A stretch of DNA of 5,214 nucleotides from JABDDM01 sp038240295 (lineage in GTDB: Bacteria > Bacteroidota > Ignavibacteria > Palsa-1295): positions 1-5,214 of the forward strand of contig JBBSDW010000189.1 in NCBI GenBank assembly GCA_038240295.1, in the 5' to 3' direction. The position numbers and the translations under genes are program-made. Shown one piece after another: positions 1 through 5,214 of this stretch; positions within the stretch are counted from its first letter, which is position 1; each line of letters starts with the position of its first letter. The notes beneath the pieces are model-generated. The model searched no databases. It had not been told where the DNA came from and saw only the letters and a list, made by a program, of their open reading frames with translations.

Positions 1-366
1 GCGCTTCGAGTGATCCCAGGTTCTGCGAAGTCTCAACGTGTTGAATATCGCGTGGCTGCGGCCGACGGCAATCCGTATCTCGCGCTTGCGGCGGCAATTG
101 GGTCAGGAATCTGGGGCGTGGAGCAAAAGCTTGAACCGCAACCGATGATCGTTGGCAATGCGTATGCTGCGCAAGTCGATCCCTCGCTCGATCTGCCACG
201 CACGTTGTGGGGCTCGGCACAAAAACTGAAAGCATCGGTGGCGGCGCGCGATCTGTTTGGTGATCCATTCGTCGATCATTTTGCCGCATCTCGAGAATGG
301 GAAGAACGCGAATTCCGAAAGCATATCACAGATTGGGAGCTTGCACGATATTTCGAGATCATTTGA
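1..366 (+). CDS. Glutamine synthetase-family protein, C-terminal part (probable gamma-glutamyl-amine ligase type)
   Basis: This is the last 121 codons of a glutamine synthetase catalytic domain; the start lies left of the window. Full-length members have roughly 440-470 residues, so about three quarters is missing. Seen directly: an IPGSAKSQRVEYR segment at window residues 5-17, matching the RxExR element in which the Glu is a metal ligand and the last Arg contacts substrate (here E15 and R17). It is followed by AAADGNPYLALAAAIGSG and a C-terminus ending in WELARYFEII, typical of the family. The SLDLP stretch lies where the adenylylated GlnA enzymes carry NLYDLP, so the adenylylation tyrosine is absent. 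The family joins glutamate to ammonia or to an amine using ATP in the cytoplasm. The divergent motif style and the two dehydrogenase genes immediately downstream favour an amine or amino-alcohol substrate (PuuA, IpuC or GlnA4-like) over nitrogen assimilation, but the substrate cannot be read from this fragment. Confidence 0.92.
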   Translation, partial: ALRVIPGSAKSQRVEYRVAAADGNPYLALAAAIGSGIWGVEQKLEPQPMIVGNAYAAQVDPSLDLPRTLWGSAQKLKASVAARDLFGDPFVDHFAASREWEEREFRKHITDWELARYFEII

Positions 367-382
367 TCCACACCGTTAATCT

Positions 383-1777
383 ATGAGCGAAATCATCCGC
401 GTTGTCACTCCAATCGATGGCAGAGTTTATATCGAGCGCGATTACGCGTCGCCGACCCAGATCCAGCTTACGCTTGAACGTGCTCGAGTTGCGCAACCGA
501 AATGGCAGGCAACCTCGCTTGAAAAGCGGATCGAGATCGTCTCGCGATTTGTCGATGTGTTCGTTCGCAGAAAAGAGATGATCGCCGAGGAGATCACGTC
601 GCAAATGGGGCGGCCGATCCGCTACACACCGAATGAAGTTCGCGGCGTTGAAGAACGCGCACGATACATGATCTCGATCGCAGAGGAATCGCTCGCCCAA
701 GTAACGCCAGCTAAGAAAGATGGCTTCGAGCGCTACATCACTCACGAGCCGCTCGGCGTGGTCTTCGTTATCGCTCCCTGGAATTATCCCTACCTCACAG
801 CGATCAATTCCATCGTACCTGCAATACTCGCCGGCAATACAGTGATCCTTAAACACTCGGCGCAGACCCCGCTTTGCGCCGAACGACTCTTCGAAGCGTT
901 TGATGAGGCCGGACTTCCAAGCGGTCTCTTCCAGTATCTCCACCTTCGCGATGACGATGCAGACAGGATGATCTCGTCATCCGATATTGATTTTGTCGCG
1001 TTCACGGGCTCTGTTCGCGTCGGACATAACGTGCAGCAGGCAACGTCGAATCGATTCATCGGAAGCGGGCTTGAGCTCGGCGGCAAGGATCCGGCTTACA
1101 TTCGCGAGGATGCCGATCTGGCGTATGCGATCGAGAACGTTGTCGACGGAGCATTTTTTAATTCGGGCCAGTCATGTTGCGGAGTTGAGCGCATTTACGT
1201 AGATGAGAAATTATACGACGCATTCGTCGACGGCTTCGTCGATCTCACTCGAAAATATGTTCTGGGAGATCCTACTCAGCCCGAAACGACGCTTGGACCA
1301 ATGGTCACGGCAGCCGCCGCCATGAACGTCCGAAAGCAGATCGCTGAGGCAATTGAAAAAGGCGCAAAGTCACTCATTGACGAATCTCAATTCAAGACGT
1401 CGCAAATCGGAACGGCATATCTTGCGCCGCAAGTATTTACCAACGTTGATCACTCGCTGGCACTTATGTCGGAAGAAAGCTTTGGGCCGATTGTCGGCAT
1501 CATGAAAGTAAGGAACGACGACGAAGCGATCGCACTCATGAACGATAGTAAGTATGGACTGACTGCTTCCATCTGGACGAACGATCTTGATGCTGCGCAA
1601 CGAATTGGCCAGCAGATTCAAACCGGGACGCTCTTCATGAATCGCTGCGACTATCTCGATCCCGCACTCGCGTGGACAGGCGTAAAAGATTCTGGCCGCG
1701 GCTGCACGCTTTCCCAACTTGGCTTTGCTCAACTTACACGACCGAAATCCTATCACCTTCGCACATCGATCCGCTAA
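383..1777 (+). CDS. NAD(P)-dependent aldehyde dehydrogenase
   Basis: A complete 464-residue member of the aldehyde dehydrogenase superfamily, which oxidises an aldehyde to a carboxylic acid in the cytoplasm. Catalytic elements are all present: PWNYP with the oxyanion-hole Asn at N134, the glycine-rich FTGSVRVG at 207-214, general base E231 in LELGGKD, nucleophile C265 in NSGQSC, and EESFGP at 364-369. The 34-residue spacing between E231 and C265 equals that of classical ALDHs. At the ribose-binding site the sequence is LKHSAQTP, with K157 kept but Ala160 where NAD-specific enzymes have Glu, so NADP use is possible. The start is the first ATG, 16 bases after the upstream stop, with no Shine-Dalgarno sequence; it gives a normal family N-terminus. 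Succinate-semialdehyde dehydrogenases are relatives, but the ligase upstream and the alcohol dehydrogenase downstream suggest a gamma-glutamylated aldehyde or small hydroxy/amino aldehyde. The family call is very secure; the substrate is inferred. Confidence 0.97.
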   Translation: MSEIIRVVTPIDGRVYIERDYASPTQIQLTLERARVAQPKWQATSLEKRIEIVSRFVDVFVRRKEMIAEEITSQMGRPIRYTPNEVRGVEERARYMISIAEESLAQVTPAKKDGFERYITHEPLGVVFVIAPWNYPYLTAINSIVPAILAGNTVILKHSAQTPLCAERLFEAFDEAGLPSGLFQYLHLRDDDADRMISSSDIDFVAFTGSVRVGHNVQQATSNRFIGSGLELGGKDPAYIREDADLAYAIENVVDGAFFNSGQSCCGVERIYVDEKLYDAFVDGFVDLTRKYVLGDPTQPETTLGPMVTAAAAMNVRKQIAEAIEKGAKSLIDESQFKTSQIGTAYLAPQVFTNVDHSLALMSEESFGPIVGIMKVRNDDEAIALMNDSKYGLTASIWTNDLDAAQRIGQQIQTGTLFMNRCDYLDPALAWTGVKDSGRGCTLSQLGFAQLTRPKSYHLRTSIR

Positions 1778-1779
1778 TG
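1775..1779 (+). promoter_or_regulatory. TAATG stop-start overlap (translational coupling site)
   Basis: The TAA of the aldehyde dehydrogenase gene and the ATG of the alcohol dehydrogenase gene share one adenine. No purine-rich ribosome binding site precedes the ATG (the upstream bases are TTCGCACATCGATCCGC). Such an arrangement is commonly read by a terminating ribosome that re-initiates, so the two enzymes are probably made in linked amounts. Coupling is inferred; the overlap is directly seen. Confidence 0.75.
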
Positions 1780-2955
1780 CAAACGTTTCACGCTAACTGG
1801 AATTATCCGACGGCCATTCGATTTGGTGCCGGACGCATCACCGAACTCGCAGAGGCTCTAACAGAACTGCATGCCTCCACGCCGCTCTTCGTTACCGACC
1901 CAGGACTCATCGAAAGTCCCATGGTAAAAAAGGTACTCGACGATCTACACGCGGCCAACATCCACGTCGAAACTTTTTCAAATTTCAAGGGCAACCCGAT
2001 CGACCGGAATGTTGAAGACGGAGTCGAAGTGTTTCGGAAGGGGCGCCACGATAGCGTGATCGCGTTGGGCGGTGGAAGTGCGCTCGATGTTGGCAAGGCG
2101 ATCGCGTTTATGTCGCGCCAAACACTCCCGATCATGGATTTCGAAGACATCGGCGACAACTGGAAACATGCGAACACCGACGGACTGCCACCAGTCATTG
2201 CGGTTCCTACAACCGCCGGCACAGGCTCCGAGGTCGGTCGTGCTTCGGTGATCACGCATGAATCAACCCACAAGAAGGCGATCATTTTTCATCCGAAGAT
2301 GCTCCCGAATATTGTGATATCCGATCCTGAACTCACGCTCGGACTTCCACCGAAACTAACTGCCGCAACCGGCATGGACGCGCTCGCGCATTCGCTCGAA
2401 GCCTACGTCGCGCCGGGATTTCATCCAATGGCCGACGGCATTGCGCTCGAAGCGATACGGCTGATCAAAAATAATCTTGCCCTTGCTGTTCGCGATGGAT
2501 CGAACATCGAAGCGCGCTCCAACATGCTCGCGGCCGGAAGTATGGGCGCTGCCGCGTTTCAAAAAGGCCTTGGCGCGATTCACTCATTAAGTCATCCACT
2601 CGGAGCGCTCTACGATTTGCATCATGGTCTGCTCAATGGAGTTGTGATGCCATACGTCTTCACCTACAATCGAATAGCCGTCGAAGAAAAACTCACTCGT
2701 CTCGCATCCTATCTCGATCTGGCAGAGCCCGGCTTCGATAGCGTCGTCAACTGGATACTCGATCTACGAAAAGAGATTGGGATTCCCAACACACTAAAAG
2801 ATCTTGGTGTCAGCACGGACCGAATCGACGAACTCTCCATCATGGCCGAAGCGGACCCATCGACGAGTGGCAATCCACTGAAAGTTGACCGCAACGACAT
2901 GAAAAAGATGTTCGAGATGGCGATAGTCGGCACTCGATTAGCCGACAAAACTTGA
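1777..2955 (+). CDS. Iron-containing alcohol dehydrogenase (group III, FucO/4-hydroxybutyrate type)
   Basis: A complete 392-residue metal-dependent alcohol dehydrogenase of the FucO/AdhB family, interconverting an alcohol and an aldehyde with NAD(H). Seen directly: D41 in FVTDPG, at the position that favours NAD over NADP in FucO; the dinucleotide-binding GGGSALDVGK at 98-107; PTTAGTGSE at 144-152; and the four metal ligands D201, H205, H269 and H283, with the same i/i+4 and 14-residue spacings as FucO. The C-terminal TSGNP element is also typical. The frame stays open upstream to 1672, but that extension lies inside the aldehyde dehydrogenase gene and has no family similarity. The ATG at 1777 begins directly before the conserved NWNYPTAIRFGAG start, so it was chosen. 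It shares one base with the preceding TAA. Paired with an aldehyde dehydrogenase, it probably makes the two-step alcohol-to-acid oxidation of the pathway begun by the ligase gene. The substrate is not determinable from sequence. Confidence 0.97.
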   Translation: MQTFHANWNYPTAIRFGAGRITELAEALTELHASTPLFVTDPGLIESPMVKKVLDDLHAANIHVETFSNFKGNPIDRNVEDGVEVFRKGRHDSVIALGGGSALDVGKAIAFMSRQTLPIMDFEDIGDNWKHANTDGLPPVIAVPTTAGTGSEVGRASVITHESTHKKAIIFHPKMLPNIVISDPELTLGLPPKLTAATGMDALAHSLEAYVAPGFHPMADGIALEAIRLIKNNLALAVRDGSNIEARSNMLAAGSMGAAAFQKGLGAIHSLSHPLGALYDLHHGLLNGVVMPYVFTYNRIAVEEKLTRLASYLDLAEPGFDSVVNWILDLRKEIGIPNTLKDLGVSTDRIDELSIMAEADPSTSGNPLKVDRNDMKKMFEMAIVGTRLADKT

Positions 2956-3001
2956 TCGCAGCAGCCGAACATCCCAGTAAGTGGTGACGCGGATCGAGAA
3001 C

Positions 3002-3026
3002 GATCGTTGTTAATTGAAGAACGATC
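3002..3026 (+). other. Weak inverted repeat downstream of the operon
   Basis: GATCGTT (3002-3008) and AACGATC (3020-3026) form a perfect 7-bp stem with an 11-base loop. The left arm also sits in the 10-bp palindrome AACGATCGTT (2999-3008). It lies 46 bases after the alcohol dehydrogenase stop, where a terminator or operator would be expected. The stem is AT-leaning and no T tract follows, so it is not a convincing intrinsic terminator. GATC-containing words are very common across this window, so chance is a live explanation. Confidence 0.25.
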
Positions 3027-3069
3027 AAGCTTGCGACTTGGAACGTGAGGAATTGATGGCTACCCAACA

Positions 3070-3124
3070 TAGTTGCTCTGCCAATTAGGAGATTCGCTTC
3101 ATTAGATTTGGGATTAGTTGCTCT
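3070..3124 (+). repeat. 10-bp direct repeat in the intergenic region
   Basis: TAGTTGCTCT occurs at 3070-3079 and again, exactly, at 3115-3124, with 45 bases from start to start (a little over four helical turns). The copies flank the TAnnTTTG element, and the second copy ends six bases before the ATG of the secreted-protein gene. About 1.5% of random 174-base stretches would hold a 10-mer repeat, so this is suggestive only. It could be a paired regulator-binding site or a small duplication remnant. Confidence 0.4.
3103..3110 (+). promoter_or_regulatory. Possible Bacteroidota-type -7 box (TAGATTTG)
   Basis: TAGATTTG is an exact match to TAnnTTTG, the -7 element recognised by the primary sigma factor of Bacteroidota. 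It is 19 bases before the ATG at 3130, so transcription would start about 7 bases downstream and leave a very short leader. A matching -33 TTTG at the usual distance of about 19 bases is not present (the sequence there is TGCC; the nearest TTG is at 3073-3075, too far). The call depends on the host belonging to that group. Confidence 0.3.
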
Positions 3125-3129
3125 TCAAT

Positions 3130-3153
3130 ATGAAGATCGTGATGAAGATCGTA
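3130..3153 (+). repeat. Tandem 12-base repeat duplicating the start codon
   Basis: ATGAAGATCGTG is followed at once by ATGAAGATCGTA, identical at 11 of 12 bases, so the protein begins MKIVMKIV. Either ATG (3130 or 3142) could be used, and both leave a functional-looking signal peptide. The duplication is directly seen; which start is used is not decidable, as neither has a good ribosome binding site. Confidence 0.7.
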
Positions 3154-5214
3154 GCCATCCTTCGAACAGGATTCTTGCGTTTTGGGATCTTGCTTCTCCT
3201 CCTCCTGGCAGGTTTCGGGGAAGCTCGTGCGCAGACGAAACTGACGCTCTTCCCTACGATCAACTCGGTGGGATGTCAGGTCGCTCTACCTGCTTCGCTC
3301 CTTAGTGACAAAACACTCTCTGCCAGTATCCGGTACAGAAGATCATCAGGCACATGGCGTGCAGGATTTCCGCCTTCGCTCATCAGCGTCGATTCCCTCC
3401 GGCAGTTTCGCGGAAGCATTTTCATGGCTGAAGCCGCAACGAAATACGAGATCGAGATCACGATCACCGACTCGCTGCCCACCTTCCACCAATCCACGCT
3501 TTCGGATACCATCACTACCCTCTCCGATCCCACGATCTCGCCCCGAGAAGCATCGCTCTACGTATCGCCAGATGGCAACGGAACAGTTTACTCCCGAGCG
3601 CAGCCTGGAGACATTCGAGCGCTCTTTGCTACAGGACTTACGTGCGGACAGACGGTGATCTTATTGGGCGGGACCTATGACATCGGCGAAATGGATCTTT
3701 CGCTTAAAAACGATTGCACTGCTGGAACACCCATCGTAATCATGGCCGAGCCGGGCGAGACAGTCATCTTCGATGCCGGCGACACGACGAAGTATCTCTG
3801 GACGCCGCTCGCGAGCGATTCGACGATCTTTAGCGCGACCATCAAGCCCGCACTTGCTTACAACGCACTTTGCATGCTCGACAGTGTCAGGCTCTATCCC
3901 TATGCATTCCTGACGCCGCCATCGGTCTCTTCAAATTATCCGAGCCTTGCGACACTGGGTTACGATCAGTCGGGATTTTATCGCAAATCGAATCTTACCT
4001 ATATCAAGACGCTCGATCACCAGGATCCGAACCGATCGCGGACGATCTTCTCCAAGTATCTCTGGTGCCTGAATGTCGATGGAGCGGGCAAGCAGAATTA
4101 TCTCTATCTCAAAGGAATCACCTTCCGGTACTACAACAAAGGCAAATCGGATCTCGACGTGTTCAACAATCCTACCTTCTCCTATCCATCGTGGACGCTG
4201 AGATTCACGAACGCGAGTCATATCGTAGTCGATAGCTGCACGTTCCTCTACGCGAATTTTCCTGTCGGCTTCATGGCAAAGTGCAATAACAATCTTGTCG
4301 AGCATTCGAGCTTTGTCGATGGGACTGGCTATTGGTCGCACGGCGCGTTCAAGCAAACGCGCGATGTCAATTACCTCGAGCCAGGCAGTTACGGAAGGTA
4401 TCTCGAAAATGCGGGAGTCTTCTTTTCGCCGGGCGATAGCGTCACGCTCACCGGCAATATCATCCGGTACAACACTTTTCGCGGGATCGTGAGTGCGGTC
4501 GGTATGGGATTCGGTCAATCGTATCGCATGACGGAGTTCGATCTGTACGGCAACACGGTCACTTACTGCTACGATGGCCTTGACCCGACCGCTGCCTGCA
4601 TCAATACGCGCCTCTGGAACAACGAGATCGGATATTGTCCCGTCGGCATTTCGCTCATCCTGCCGACGTTCGGCCCGACCTATATCTTCCGCAACGTCAT
4701 CCATCATATCGCCGATCGAAAGAATCACAACAACGACATCTTCTATGTTGACTGCGCCGGCAACATCTCGGAGAAGTGCTGGGGCACATCGCTCAAACTC
4801 AACGCCGGCGGCGCGAACCCGCTGCCGGGTCAGATCTTCTTCATGCAAAACACCATCCACTCGACCGACTCACTCGGGTTCAACATGTACCTCTGGAATG
4901 CAACGTGGTCCAGGCTGCAGAGTCGCAACAATATTTTCTACAGTTCAGGGATTGCCAATTTCATGTTCGATGGCATCACGGGCGATTCGAGCTACTCGTT
5001 CGACTCAAGGCACGACAATTACTTTAACCGAGCTTCCGGGACGATCGCGATCGTGCGTCCAACCCATGGTGTTGAGATTTGTGAGACACCCCGATCGACA
5101 ACTGATCTTTCTGTAACGCTTCAGAATGCGACCGGCAGCAACGCTGCCTCGGTCTACGGCTTTGGGTTAGATCCCATGTTCAAGGACCTCGCTGCGAGCG
5201 ACTTTCATTTAAGC
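3130..5214 (+). CDS. Secreted right-handed parallel beta-helix protein with FN3-like N-terminal domain, incomplete at the 3' end
   Basis: The frame is open for 695 codons to the window edge with no stop. Residues 1-34 form a signal peptide: basic start, hydrophobic core with six leucines (21-26), and an ARA-Q cleavage site after A34. There is no lipobox cysteine, so export as a soluble or outer-surface protein is expected. Residues about 36-135 look like a fibronectin-III-like beta sandwich, with IRYRR, TWRAGFP and a closing TKYEIEITITD strand. YVSPDGNG at 144-151 and GGTYDIGE at 180-187 open the beta-helix, a pairing usual in beta-helix proteins. The helix shows rungs with asparagines at 443, 475, 498, 522, 545, 574 and 600. 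The last segment, GFGLDPMFKDLAASDFHLS, resembles the standard end of these folds, so perhaps tens of residues plus any sorting domain are missing. Thirteen cysteines remain in the mature part. Many such proteins bind or cleave polysaccharides, but no lyase or hydrolase active site could be assigned. The gene is probably transcribed apart from the upstream operon. The only in-frame alternative upstream is a TTG at 3118, directly after a stop. Confidence 0.9.
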   Translation, partial: MKIVMKIVAILRTGFLRFGILLLLLLAGFGEARAQTKLTLFPTINSVGCQVALPASLLSDKTLSASIRYRRSSGTWRAGFPPSLISVDSLRQFRGSIFMAEAATKYEIEITITDSLPTFHQSTLSDTITTLSDPTISPREASLYVSPDGNGTVYSRAQPGDIRALFATGLTCGQTVILLGGTYDIGEMDLSLKNDCTAGTPIVIMAEPGETVIFDAGDTTKYLWTPLASDSTIFSATIKPALAYNALCMLDSVRLYPYAFLTPPSVSSNYPSLATLGYDQSGFYRKSNLTYIKTLDHQDPNRSRTIFSKYLWCLNVDGAGKQNYLYLKGITFRYYNKGKSDLDVFNNPTFSYPSWTLRFTNASHIVVDSCTFLYANFPVGFMAKCNNNLVEHSSFVDGTGYWSHGAFKQTRDVNYLEPGSYGRYLENAGVFFSPGDSVTLTGNIIRYNTFRGIVSAVGMGFGQSYRMTEFDLYGNTVTYCYDGLDPTAACINTRLWNNEIGYCPVGISLILPTFGPTYIFRNVIHHIADRKNHNNDIFYVDCAGNISEKCWGTSLKLNAGGANPLPGQIFFMQNTIHSTDSLGFNMYLWNATWSRLQSRNNIFYSSGIANFMFDGITGDSSYSFDSRHDNYFNRASGTIAIVRPTHGVEICETPRSTTDLSVTLQNATGSNAASVYGFGLDPMFKDLAASDFHLS

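Larger units (their letters stand above)
2956..3129. other. Non-coding gap between the metabolic operon and the secreted-protein gene
   Basis: No convincing gene was found on either strand. The gap is more AT-rich than its flanks towards its right end. It holds the weak inverted repeat, the 10-bp direct repeat and the TAnnTTTG element described separately. An AGGAGA at 3087-3092 resembles a ribosome binding site but is 38 bases from the ATG and precedes no open frame of any length. No strong intrinsic terminator is visible, so some readthrough from the operon is possible. Confidence 0.6.

Noticed and set aside
359..943. Antisense open frame (194 codons, minus strand) opposite the aldehyde dehydrogenase N-terminus
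   Set aside because: The plus-strand frame carries conserved catalytic motifs through the same bases, while the antisense product has no recognisable features.
1672..1776. N-terminal extension of the alcohol dehydrogenase to an upstream ATG
   Set aside because: These 35 codons overlap the conserved C-terminus of the aldehyde dehydrogenase in another frame and resemble no part of the alcohol dehydrogenase family. The ATG at 1777 gives the normal family start.
3191..3207. CTC triplet run in the signal peptide as a phase-variation tract
   Set aside because: The unit is three bases and only about three copies long, so slippage would change leucine number and not the reading frame.
3305..3658. 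Plus-strand frame of 117 codons near the start of the secreted-protein gene, raising the idea of a frameshift or split gene
   Set aside because: The signal peptide frame from 3130 reads straight through this stretch without a stop and carries the FN3-like and YVSPDGNG segments, so no frameshift is needed.
3931..4860. Long antisense open frame (309 codons, minus strand) across the beta-helix gene
   Set aside because: It lies wholly inside the clearly coding beta-helix gene. Its composition is a low-complexity mix of R, D, I, V and E, as expected from reading ATC, GAT and TCG codons backwards. It shows no recognisable motif or domain.
4574..5116. Plus-strand frame of 180 codons rich in Ser, Thr and Arg
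   Set aside because: It is a frame-shifted reading of the beta-helix gene; its composition mirrors the codon bias of the real frame, and it has no domain or ribosome binding site.
1..5214. CRISPR array, tRNA or rRNA gene, insertion sequence, toxin-antitoxin or defence genes
   Set aside because: No regularly spaced repeats, no cloverleaf-like segment, no transposase and no terminal inverted repeats were seen; nearly all bases are accounted for by four protein-coding genes of known folds.

Overview
The window reads on the plus strand throughout and holds four genes: three metabolic genes packed head to tail (1-2955), then a 174-base gap, then one long secreted-protein gene (3130-5214) that runs off the right edge. 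Both edge genes are incomplete. Base composition is moderate, a little above half GC by eye. None of the three visible starts has a well-placed Shine-Dalgarno sequence, and the gap contains a perfect TAnnTTTG hexamer-type element of the kind used as the -7 box in Bacteroidota and relatives. Together with the secreted beta-helix protein, this points loosely to the Bacteroidota/Chlorobiota (FCB) side of the bacteria. That placement is an inference; there is no marker gene here to fix it.

Region 1-2955 is an apparent operon. It starts with the C-terminal 121 codons of a glutamine synthetase-family enzyme, of the branch that includes gamma-glutamyl-amine ligases. After 16 bases comes a complete 464-residue NAD(P)-dependent aldehyde dehydrogenase with an intact catalytic set. 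A complete 392-residue iron-dependent alcohol dehydrogenase follows, its ATG sharing one base with the aldehyde dehydrogenase stop (TAATG). A ligase plus alcohol and aldehyde dehydrogenases is the gene content expected for breakdown of an amine or amino alcohol through gamma-glutamylated intermediates, as in the Puu, Ipu and GlnA4-type pathways. The hydrolase that should release glutamate is not in the window.

Region 2956-3129 is non-coding. It has a weak 7-bp hairpin without a T tract, a 10-bp direct repeat, and the TAnnTTTG element just before the next gene.

Region 3130-5214 is 695 codons with no stop. It encodes a signal peptide, a probable fibronectin-III-like domain, and a right-handed parallel beta-helix with a clear asparagine ladder at about 23-32 residue spacing. 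It is probably exported and may bind or cut a polysaccharide. It does not look functionally linked to the metabolic operon. The final residues match the usual closing segment of such helices, so any C-terminal sorting or anchoring domain would lie just outside the window.
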